In this document: positions 1 to 5,735 of the stretch, in pieces
Layout: the number at the start of each line of letters is the position of its first letter
Numbering within the stretch: the stretch's first letter is position 1
Origin: Pseudomonadota bacterium
Lineage (GTDB): Bacteria; Pseudomonadota; Alphaproteobacteria; Rhizobiales; Xanthobacteraceae
Reading direction: 5' to 3'
DNA length: 6,828 nt
Assembly (NCBI GenBank): GCA_963205465.1
Contig: CAUJKG010000126.1
Span: 1-6,828 of the forward strand
Notes under the pieces: model-generated
The model's input: only the letters and a program-made list of their open reading frames with translations
The model's database searches: none
What the model was told of the DNA's origin: nothing
Made by a program: the position numbers and the translations under genes

Positions 1-858
1 CCGGGGCAGCGCCGCTTCCTGAATTCGCCGGATCGCTTCAATGCGCTGGTTGCCCGTATCCGTGAAATCGCCGCCGCCGCCGATCCTTCGATCAATGTCG
101 GCATTGCCCCGCATTCGCTGCGCGCCGTCACGCCCGAAGACATGCGCATCGTGGTCGAGGCGTCGCCGCAAGGCCCGATCCACATTCATGCCGCCGAACA
201 GGTCAAGGAAGTCGAAGACTGCTTGGCCTGGTCGGGCAAGCGGCCGGTCGAGTGGCTGCTCGATGAAATGCAGGCCGACCGCCGCTGGTGCTTGATTCAC
301 TCAACGCACATGACCGACGAAGAAACCCTGCGGCTTGCACGGGCAGAGGCGGTAGCCGGCTTGTGTCCGCTGACCGAAGCCTCGCTCGGCGACGGTATCT
401 TCAATGCAGAGAAATATTTGCCAGCGGGCGGCCGTTTTGGGATCGGGACGGATTCCAACATCGACATCGATGCCGCGCTCGAACTGCGTCAACTCGAATA
501 CAGCCAGCGGCTGAAGCATCGCGGCCGCAACCTGATCGCGACGGTCGAAGGTGAATCGAACGGCGCGCGCCTTTTTGTTGAAGCGTTGCGTGGTGGTGCG
601 CAGGCGCTTGACCGGCCGATGGGTAGCCTGGAAGCGGGCAAGCGCGCTGATATCGTCGTGCTGGACGACACGCATCCGGATTTTGCCTCCGCTGGCGTCA
701 ACCGCTGGCTGGATGCCTGGATCTTCGTGGCCGGACGCGGCGCGGTGCAGCGCGTGATGGCAGGCGGCGAGTGGGTTGTAAAAGAGGGGCAGCACGTCCG
801 GCGGGAAAGCATCCGGGCGAAATACAGTGCTGCACTGAAAGGGCTCGCGCATGGCTAA
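1..858 (+). CDS. hutF: Formimidoylglutamate deiminase, C-terminal part (5' end outside window)
   Basis: This cytoplasmic amidohydrolase converts N-formimino-L-glutamate to N-formyl-L-glutamate plus ammonia in the five-step histidine degradation route. The frame is open from base 1 to the TAA at 856-858, giving 285 residues. The family is about 450 residues long, so roughly the first 165, including the N-terminal HxH metal motif, lie upstream. Visible family signatures are APHSLRAVTP, then IHIHAAEQ with a metal-ligand His at 187-189 and a probable catalytic Glu at 196-198. These are followed by IHSTH (His at 298-300), AGLCPLTEASLGDGIF, and GIGTDSN with the metal-ligand Asp at 451-453. Residue roles are from knowledge of the Pseudomonas enzyme. 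The C-terminal GSLEAGKRADIVVLD is the usual amidohydrolase closing motif. It is followed, with an 8-base overlap, by a hutC-like gene, which supports the histidine assignment over guanine or other aminohydrolases. The ATG at 142 is internal, not the start. Confidence 0.93.
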   Translation, partial: PGQRRFLNSPDRFNALVARIREIAAAADPSINVGIAPHSLRAVTPEDMRIVVEASPQGPIHIHAAEQVKEVEDCLAWSGKRPVEWLLDEMQADRRWCLIHSTHMTDEETLRLARAEAVAGLCPLTEASLGDGIFNAEKYLPAGGRFGIGTDSNIDIDAALELRQLEYSQRLKHRGRNLIATVEGESNGARLFVEALRGGAQALDRPMGSLEAGKRADIVVLDDTHPDFASAGVNRWLDAWIFVAGRGAVQRVMAGGEWVVKEGQHVRRESIRAKYSAALKGLAHG

Positions 859-1606
859 GGCTGCGCGTAAGAGTACGGCCGATCGCAAAGACGGTCTGCC
901 TCGTTACGCGCAGATTCGGCGTGCGCTGGAGTCCGAGATTCTTTCTGGTGCCTGGCCGCCCGGCCATCGGGTTCCCTCGGAGCATGAGCTGCTCAGCCGC
1001 TATCGCTGCTCGCGAATGACGGTCAACAAGGCGCTGAGCGCGCTTGCGGCGTCGGGCATGATCGTCCGCAGACGGCGGTGGGGCAGTTTTGTCTCTGCGC
1101 CGACCGGCCGTAACGTGCTGCAGATTCAGGATATCGAGCAGGATGTCCTGCACGCGGGGCGCGGTTATCGGGTTCGACTGTTGCTGCGCGTCGAGCGCAA
1201 GGCGAACCAGCGCGACGCAAGCCTGTTGCAGGGCAAGGTAGGGATGCCGGTCCTGTTTTTGCAGTGCCTCCATTATGTCGATGATCGTCCGTGGATGCTC
1301 GAGGATCGGCTGATCAGCCTTGCCGCGGTGCCGGCAGCGCGCCGTGCGGATTTTTCCAAACGCTCGCCGGGCTCGTGGCTTCTGGAGAAAGTGCCGTGGA
1401 GTCACGCGGAGCATGAAATCCGCGCGCTCAATGCGTCAGGCGCGGTCGCTGCTGCGTTGGATATTGCCGAGGGTTTTGCCTGCCTCGTGGTCGAGCGGCG
1501 CACGGCGCATATGGGAAAAGCGATCACGCATGTCGTGCTTTGCTATCCCGGCGACCGTCATAAATTGACCGCGAGCTTCGATCCGTCGGGCGTCACGGAG
1601 CAATAG
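851..1606 (+). CDS. hutC: GntR-family histidine utilization repressor (HutC type)
   Basis: A 251-residue DNA-binding repressor, which in characterised HutC proteins is released from hut promoters by urocanate. Residues about 15-83 form the GntR winged helix-turn-helix (PRYAQIRRALESEILSG, VPSEHELL, SRMTVNKALSALAASGMIV, GSFVS). Residues about 95-245 form the UTRA ligand domain. HutC-specific hallmarks are VPWSHAEHEIRAL at 181-193 and ITHVVLCYPGDRHKL at 225-239. The length is normal for the family and the frame is intact to the TAG at 1604-1606. The ATG at 851 overlaps the end of hutF (its TAA is at 856-858). It has a purine-rich GAAAGGG at 837-843, seven bases upstream, so translational coupling is likely. 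It differs from the FadR-type GntR protein at 4930-5628, so the two regulators belong to separate circuits. HutC operators would lie upstream of the hut operon, outside this window. The GntR/UTRA family is certain; the HutC name is strongly supported by motifs and neighbour. Confidence 0.9.
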   Translation: MAKAARKSTADRKDGLPRYAQIRRALESEILSGAWPPGHRVPSEHELLSRYRCSRMTVNKALSALAASGMIVRRRRWGSFVSAPTGRNVLQIQDIEQDVLHAGRGYRVRLLLRVERKANQRDASLLQGKVGMPVLFLQCLHYVDDRPWMLEDRLISLAAVPAARRADFSKRSPGSWLLEKVPWSHAEHEIRALNASGAVAAALDIAEGFACLVVERRTAHMGKAITHVVLCYPGDRHKLTASFDPSGVTEQ

Positions 1607-1620
1607 GCTTTTTCGCTGTT

Positions 1621-2553
1621 CTAGATCGCCGTCTTGTCCGCACCCTTGAGCGATAGAATTTCTCTCGCCTCGTCCGGCGTTGCGAGTTCGAGACCGAGAC
1701 CCTCGATCATCTGGCGCACCATACGCACCTGATCGGCGTTCGATTTGGCGAGCTTTCCAGCGCCGGCCCAGAGCGAATCTTCCAGACCGACCCGGACATT
1801 GCCGCCCATGGCGATCGCTTGCGCTGCGATGGGGAATTGATTGCGGCCCGCACCGAGGACCGACCAGCGATAGGCGTCGCCAAAGAGACGATCTGCCGTG
1901 CGCTTCATGTGCATCACGTCTTCCGGATGCGGGCCAATCCCGCCGAGCAAACCGAATACGGACTGAATAAACAGCGGCGGTTTGACAAGGCCGCGGTCGA
2001 GAAAGTGCTTGAGGTTATAGAGATGTGCGATGTCGTAGCACTCGAATTCGAAACGCGTTCCGTTGTCGTAGCAGGTCTTCAGAATGTACTCGATGTCCTT
2101 AAACGAGTTTCTGAAGACGAGGTCGCGGGAATTTTCGAGGTGTTCGCGCTCCCATTCGAACTTGAAATCCTTGTACTTGTCGAGGAGGTGGAACAGCGCG
2201 AAGTTGATCGAGCCCATATTGAGCGAGGCGACTTCCGGTTTGAAGGTCGCCGCCGGCAATACGCGCTCCTCGACCCGCATATAAGGGCTGCCGCCGGTCG
2301 TAATATTGATGGCTGCGTTGGTCTGCTGCTTGATGCGCGGGAGGAAGCGCGCGAAGGCTTCCGGCGTCTGGTCGGGGCGGCCGTTCTCAGGATTGCGCGC
2401 ATGAAGATGGAGGATGGCAGCACCCGCTTCGGCGGCCGCGATCGCCTCGTTGACGATCTCCTCCGGCGTGATCGGAAGATGTGGCGACATGGAAGGGGTG
2501 TGGATCGCACCGGTAACCGCGCAAGTCACAATGACTTTTCTCGTCGTCGCCAT
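1621..2553 (-). CDS. BKACE-family beta-keto acid cleavage enzyme (DUF849, Kce-like)
   Basis: A 310-residue TIM-barrel enzyme of the BKACE family. Members condense a beta-keto acid with acetyl-CoA and cleave it to acetoacetate plus a new CoA thioester; the founding member acts on 3-keto-5-aminohexanoate in lysine fermentation. Visible motifs are VIVTCAVTGAIHTPSMSPHLPITP at the N terminus (beta strand 1 and substrate loop) and HLHAR at 49-53, whose two His are zinc ligands (codons 2409-2407 and 2403-2401). NITTGG lies at 83-88, SVFGLLGGIGPHPED at 198-212, and VGLEDSLW at 255-262, where Glu258 is the expected third zinc ligand. Length and motifs fit an intact enzyme. The start is supported by GGGAG at 2565-2561, seven bases before the ATG. 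It is the last gene of the unit, 31 bases after the molybdenum subunit. Substrate specificity varies widely in this family and cannot be assigned here; the neighbouring oxidase argues against classical lysine fermentation. Confidence 0.92.
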   Translation of the reverse strand: MATTRKVIVTCAVTGAIHTPSMSPHLPITPEEIVNEAIAAAEAGAAILHLHARNPENGRPDQTPEAFARFLPRIKQQTNAAINITTGGSPYMRVEERVLPAATFKPEVASLNMGSINFALFHLLDKYKDFKFEWEREHLENSRDLVFRNSFKDIEYILKTCYDNGTRFEFECYDIAHLYNLKHFLDRGLVKPPLFIQSVFGLLGGIGPHPEDVMHMKRTADRLFGDAYRWSVLGAGRNQFPIAAQAIAMGGNVRVGLEDSLWAGAGKLAKSNADQVRMVRQMIEGLGLELATPDEAREILSLKGADKTAI

Positions 2554-2560
2554 CGAAGTT

Positions 2561-2565
2561 CTCCC
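2561..2565 (-). promoter_or_regulatory. Shine-Dalgarno sequence of the BKACE gene
   Basis: GGGAG on the minus strand, seven bases upstream of the ATG at 2553-2551, fixes the start of the BKACE gene. It lies in the 31-base gap after the molybdenum subunit gene. No promoter or terminator is evident in that gap, consistent with cotranscription. Confidence 0.7.
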
Positions 2566-2584
2566 GAATTATATTTGCCGCGGC

Positions 2585-4918
2585 TTAAGACCGCTTTTGG
2601 TTGATTACTGCCCAGACCCGAGCAGGCGAGGCGGGAAGGTCGAAGTGTTCGACGCCATAGACCGAAAGCGCATCGATCACCGCTTCGATGCCGGAAGGCA
2701 GCGAACCGGCGACGCCGGATTCGCCTGCACCCTTCACGCCGATCGGGTTCGTCGTGCAGGGCACGCGGTGATGACCGGTCGCAAACATCGGCACGCTTGC
2801 CGCGCGTGGCACGAAATAGTCCATCAGGGAGGCGTTGATCAGCTGACCGTCGTTATACTGAATGTGTTCGCCGAGCACCTGGCCCAACCCTTGCGCAATA
2901 CCGCCATGGACCTGACCGTCGACAATCGTCTCGTGAATGATGTTGCCGACGTCATCGACCGCGCTATAGCGGACGACGGTGACGACGCCGGTGTCCTGAT
3001 CGATCTCGACTTCGCAAACGTGACACCCGTTTGGAAATGACATCTGCGGCGAGATGAACTCGGAGAGCGAGTCAAGCGGACTTTTCTCCGAAGGCGAGAG
3101 TGCCAGTCCGCTCGGCGAGCGTCGCGCCAGATCGAGTAGCGATATGACGTGGTTGGTCTGCGGAACACGGAAGTCGCCGTCCTTGTATTCGATCTTGTCC
3201 TCGCTGACGCCGAACATCTGCGCGGCAAGTTTGCTCCCCTTTGCGACCGCTTCATCGCATGCCAGCGCGGATGCGCTACCCGCCATCATGAGCGAACGCG
3301 AGGCGACCGAAGGCGTGCCATCCGGTACCTCGTCGCTGTCGCCCTCGATGAGCTTCACTTTGGTGACGTCGATACCGAGCCGTTGCGCGACCACCCGAGG
3401 CAAGGTGGAAAGATGTCCCTGACCCATGGCCTGTACGCCGAGCCGGATCGCCGCAGAGCCGTCTGCTTCGAAACGAAGGTCGGCTTTTTCGTTCAGGATG
3501 CCGCCGGCCACTTCCAGAAAGCAGCAGATACCGATGCCGCGCAATTTGCCTTCAGCGCGGGACTGGTCGCGGCGCTTCGGAAATCCGTTCCAGTCGGCGA
3601 GCGCGAGCGCCTTGTCCATGCACTTTTCGAACTCGCCGCTGTCGTATATCGGGCCGTTCGCCGTTTGATAGGGCATCGCCGATGGCGGTATCATGTTCTT
3701 CCGGCGCATCTCGATCCGGTCGATTTTCATCTTGCGCGCGGCATTGTCGAGCAGCCGTTCGATCAGATAGATGGCCTCGGGCCGGCCCGCACCGCGATAA
3801 GGTCCGAGCGGCGCGGCATTTGTGAGAACCATCTTCACATCGATGGTGATGGTCGGAATACGATAGACGCTGGAGAGACAGTTCTTCGTATTCATGGTCG
3901 AGAAGATCGCGGCGTATTGCGTCGTATAGGCGCCGAGCCCGACTGCGTTCCGGCAGCGGAATGCGAGGATTTTGCCTTCGCGGTCGAAAGCCATATCGCC
4001 TTCGAGTACGCCGTCGCGTCCCGCGGAGTCTGCAAGAAAGCTCTCCATGCGCGTTGCACGCCATTTCACGGCGCGGCCGGTTTTCCGGGCAGCGAAGAGG
4101 AGGGCTGCATGTTCGGGGTAGGCTTGCGCTTTCATGCCGAAGCCGCCGCCTACATCCGGCGTCAGTACCCGGATCTTTTCGAGCGGTACTTTGAAAACGC
4201 CTTCGGCAAGCAGTTTGCGTACCACCGCGACGCCCTGCGTGCAGGCAGTGAGCGTGTATTTCTCCGCCTCCGGGTCCCATTGGCCGATGCCCGCGCGCGG
4301 CTCCATCGTAACGGCGGCGACGCGGGTATCCTCGAGGCGAATGGTCTCGATATGTGCCGCTTGTGCAAAGGCACCGTCGGCGGCGTTCTTGTCGCCATCG
4401 GTCCAGTCCATCGCCAGGTTACCGGGGGCATCGGCGTGCAGCAGCTCCGCGTCGGCGGCCATGGCATCGCTCACATGCGAAGCGGTTGGAAGAACCTCGA
4501 AGTCGATCTCGATCTTTTCGGCTGCGTCCATCGCCTGTCGCAGCGTTTCGGCGACGACGATTGCAATCGGCTCGCCGACATAGCGGATCCGGTCGTGAAC
4601 GAGGGGGGGCATGGCTGCAACGAACATCGGCTTGCCATTGCGTCCGACGCCAACGGCGACGGGAGGAATTGCACCGAGGCCGTCCGCCACGAGATCGGCG
4701 CCGGTGAAAACGCCGACAACGCCCGGCATCGAAGCGGCTTCTGAAGTATCGATCGCATTGACGTTCGCGTGACCGACCGGCGCGCGCAGGAAAGCGGCAT
4801 ATGCCTGTCCGGGAATGTTGATGTCGTCGGTAAAACGGCCGTAGCCGGTGACGAGCGGTTCGTCTTCGCTGCGTAGCGTGCCGGCGTCCGAGCCAAAACG
4901 GGTAGTGAAATTCATCAT
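2585..4918 (-). CDS. Molybdopterin-binding large subunit, xanthine dehydrogenase / CoxL-like (form II)
   Basis: A 777-residue molybdenum hydroxylase catalytic subunit, the family's usual size. The N-terminal hammerhead domain spans roughly residues 15-150 (RSEDEPLVTGYGRFTDD, YVGEPIAIVVAET at 113-125), followed by the two molybdopterin-binding domains. Cofactor motifs are TMEPRAG at 204-210, DVGGGFGMK at 255-263, the active-site loop PYRGAGR at 373-379 (codons 3802-3782), QAMGQGH at 496-502, and GVKGAGESG at 727-735. Glu733 (codon 2722-2720) is the expected catalytic base. PYRGAGR marks form II; true aerobic CO dehydrogenase carries AYRCSFR, so a CO-oxidising role is unlikely. Members hydroxylate or oxidise N-heterocycles, aldehydes, aromatics and CoA thioesters. 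The AAGGA at 4926-4922 sits three bases before the first ATG (4918) and six before the second (4915), so translation may begin at 4915. FAD and [2Fe-2S] partner genes are not adjacent. Substrate unknown. Confidence 0.93.
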   Translation of the reverse strand: MMNFTTRFGSDAGTLRSEDEPLVTGYGRFTDDINIPGQAYAAFLRAPVGHANVNAIDTSEAASMPGVVGVFTGADLVADGLGAIPPVAVGVGRNGKPMFVAAMPPLVHDRIRYVGEPIAIVVAETLRQAMDAAEKIEIDFEVLPTASHVSDAMAADAELLHADAPGNLAMDWTDGDKNAADGAFAQAAHIETIRLEDTRVAAVTMEPRAGIGQWDPEAEKYTLTACTQGVAVVRKLLAEGVFKVPLEKIRVLTPDVGGGFGMKAQAYPEHAALLFAARKTGRAVKWRATRMESFLADSAGRDGVLEGDMAFDREGKILAFRCRNAVGLGAYTTQYAAIFSTMNTKNCLSSVYRIPTITIDVKMVLTNAAPLGPYRGAGRPEAIYLIERLLDNAARKMKIDRIEMRRKNMIPPSAMPYQTANGPIYDSGEFEKCMDKALALADWNGFPKRRDQSRAEGKLRGIGICCFLEVAGGILNEKADLRFEADGSAAIRLGVQAMGQGHLSTLPRVVAQRLGIDVTKVKLIEGDSDEVPDGTPSVASRSLMMAGSASALACDEAVAKGSKLAAQMFGVSEDKIEYKDGDFRVPQTNHVISLLDLARRSPSGLALSPSEKSPLDSLSEFISPQMSFPNGCHVCEVEIDQDTGVVTVVRYSAVDDVGNIIHETIVDGQVHGGIAQGLGQVLGEHIQYNDGQLINASLMDYFVPRAASVPMFATGHHRVPCTTNPIGVKGAGESGVAGSLPSGIEAVIDALSVYGVEHFDLPASPARVWAVINQKRS

Positions 4919-4921
4919 CGA

Positions 4922-4926
4922 TCCTT
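4922..4926 (-). promoter_or_regulatory. Shine-Dalgarno sequence of the molybdenum subunit gene
   Basis: AAGGA on the minus strand lies wholly in the 11-base gap between the regulator stop (TAG, 4932-4930) and the tandem ATG ATG at 4918-4913. Spacing is three bases to the first ATG and six to the second, which favours the second. The tight packing suggests coupled translation with the upstream regulator. Confidence 0.7.
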
Positions 4927-4929
4927 CAA

Positions 4930-5628
4930 CTAAGCCGGGATGTCACCGAAACGCAGGATCAACTCGACCGCGCCCCTGATGTCATCTTCCAATGCCTTGC
5001 GGCCGATTTCGCCGTCTCTTTCCTTCATCGACTGGATCATGCGGCGGTGAGACTCCGGCGCGAACTTGTTCGTCGCCATGCGGCCCTTCACGCCCATCGA
5101 AAAATGAAGGAACGGCCCGAACTGCAGCCACATATTCTCGATCATTCCGAGCAGAACGGGCATCCCCGCAGCGCGGTAGATCGCGAAGTGAAATTCCTTG
5201 TTGAGCAGAAAGGATTGCCGCGAGGTTCGCGGCTGCCGCATCTCGGCGATGAAGCCTTGGTTGAATTCTTCAAGCTGTACGATCGCTTCTTTCGAAATTT
5301 TCGTGGCTGCGGAGGCTACGGCCAGCCCCTCGAGCATGATCCGCAATTGAACGAGTTCGTCGAAACGTGTGCGGAGCATCATAGGCACGCGGATCGCGCG
5401 GTTGGGCAACACTTCAAGCGCGCCTTCAGCAGCGAGGCGATGCACCGCTTCGCGCACCGGCATCAAACTCGTGCCGAACGCTGCCGTGAGCTGGCGCAAG
5501 GTCAGCTTCTCGCCGGGCTGGACGCCGCCAACCATCAGGAAGTTGCGCAGCTCGTTGTAAACGCGCTTGCCGAGTGTGTTCGTCTCGACGGGATGAATGC
5601 CGGAAAGAGCAGGGCCTTCGAGATTCAT
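4930..5628 (-). CDS. GntR-family transcriptional regulator, FadR subfamily (FCD domain)
   Basis: A 232-residue regulator. The N-terminal GntR winged helix-turn-helix is at residues about 16-82 (RVYNELRNFLMVGGVQPGEKL, LRQLTAAFGTSLMPVREAVHRLAAEGAL). The all-helical FCD effector domain is at about 88-225 (LVQLRIMLEGLAVASAA, LLNKEFHFAIYRAAG, ESHRRMIQSMKERDG). Family members are usually repressors that sense small organic acids or related metabolites, often binding them near a metal held by an Asp/Asn and three His. Here the corresponding positions read Asn143, His147, His194 and Asp216, so one expected His seems replaced. It is the first gene of a minus-strand unit, 11 bases before the molybdenum subunit, and diverges from the substrate-binding protein gene. 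The palindrome at 5673-5698 is its likely operator. The ATG at 5628 has a modest GAGAAAG at 5642-5636, seven bases upstream. Family certain; effector unknown. Confidence 0.92.
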   Translation of the reverse strand: MNLEGPALSGIHPVETNTLGKRVYNELRNFLMVGGVQPGEKLTLRQLTAAFGTSLMPVREAVHRLAAEGALEVLPNRAIRVPMMLRTRFDELVQLRIMLEGLAVASAATKISKEAIVQLEEFNQGFIAEMRQPRTSRQSFLLNKEFHFAIYRAAGMPVLLGMIENMWLQFGPFLHFSMGVKGRMATNKFAPESHRRMIQSMKERDGEIGRKALEDDIRGAVELILRFGDIPA

Positions 5629-5652
5629 TCTGGGCTTTCTCGCGTTTCCGGC

Positions 5653-5681
5653 TTGACTCTGGAGATCAAAGGCAGTGATCT
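5653..5681 (+). promoter_or_regulatory. Possible promoter for the substrate-binding protein gene
   Basis: A TTGACT hexamer (5653-5658) resembles a sigma-70 -35 element. At 17-base spacing the -10 position is TGATCT (5676-5681), which matches the consensus poorly (2 of 6). If real, the -10 element and start site lie inside the palindrome at 5673-5698, as expected for repression by steric block. Weak evidence. Confidence 0.25.
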
Positions 5682-5698
5682 GTGATCACATAGCACTG
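5673..5698. promoter_or_regulatory. Interrupted palindrome, candidate operator of the FCD/GntR regulator
   Basis: A perfect 10-base palindrome TGTGATCACA (5681-5690) is flanked by outer arms CAGTG (5673-5677) and CACTG (5694-5698) on exactly the same axis. In all, 22 of 26 positions obey the dyad. It lies 45 bases upstream of the regulator ATG and 37 bases upstream of the binding-protein ATG. The core has the TGT-N4-ACA layout common among operators of FadR-type GntR proteins. Binding by the neighbouring regulator, and control of both directions, is inference from position and symmetry. Confidence 0.6.
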
Positions 5699-5716
5699 GG
5701 GAAAACCCAGGCACAA
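5687..5716 (-). promoter_or_regulatory. Possible promoter for the regulator-molybdenum subunit-BKACE unit
   Basis: On the minus strand TTGTGC (5716-5711) is followed after 18 bases by TATGTG (5692-5687), preceded by TGC as in an extended -10 element. Both hexamers match the consensus at only three positions. The -10 overlaps the palindrome at 5673-5698, which would allow autoregulation. Tentative. Confidence 0.2.
5696..5710. repeat. Short inverted repeat in the leader of the binding-protein gene
   Basis: CTGGG (5696-5700) and CCCAG (5706-5710) are perfect inverted repeats around a GAAAA loop. They end 13 bases before the Shine-Dalgarno sequence at 5724. They could form a small hairpin in the 5' leader of the plus-strand transcript. 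No T-run follows, so it is not a terminator. The stem is short and may be chance. Confidence 0.35.
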
Positions 5717-5723
5717 GCGTCGA

Positions 5724-5730
5724 AGGGAGG
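5724..5730 (+). promoter_or_regulatory. Shine-Dalgarno sequence of the substrate-binding protein gene
   Basis: AGGGAGG, five bases before the ATG at 5736, is a near-perfect ribosome binding site. It is the strongest in the window and fits a highly expressed periplasmic binding protein. It decides the start of that gene. Confidence 0.8.
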
Positions 5731-5735
5731 AAAAC

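Noticed and set aside
301..888. Minus-strand open frame (195 codons) opposite hutF
   Set aside because: Antisense to conserved HutF motifs, with no domain of its own.
1595..1625. Possible intrinsic terminator with the CTTTTT run after hutC
   Set aside because: The T-run sits in the loop of only a weak five-pair stem (AATAG with CTGTT, one G-T pair), not after a GC-rich stem.
2568..2573. Perfect TATAAT on the minus strand just before the BKACE gene
   Set aside because: No -35-like hexamer lies 16-18 bases upstream, and a start site at the expected distance would fall in the Shine-Dalgarno sequence, leaving almost no leader. Probably chance in an AT-rich spot.
1819..2604. Plus-strand open frame (261 codons) opposite the BKACE gene
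   Set aside because: Shadow of a well-supported BKACE gene; the translation is rich in Arg, Val and Glu without recognisable motifs.
4603..4609. Run of seven G (C7 in the coding strand) within the molybdenum subunit gene, a possible slippage or frameshift site
   Set aside because: The frame continues intact through MPPLVHDR on both sides with family-typical sequence, so there is no sign of a frameshift or phase-variable switch.
3149..4744. Long plus-strand open frame (531 codons) opposite the molybdenum subunit gene
   Set aside because: It lies antisense to a gene with clear family motifs, its translation shows no recognisable domain, and long antisense frames are expected in GC-rich DNA with strong codon bias.
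2585..4918. Aerobic carbon monoxide dehydrogenase (CoxL form I)
   Set aside because: The active-site loop reads PYRGAGR instead of AYRCSFR, so the Cys that holds the Mo-Cu centre is absent.
5655..5659. GANTC (CcrM-type) methylation site GACTC in the divergent promoter
   Set aside because: A single such site is expected by chance and nothing else suggests methylation-dependent control.
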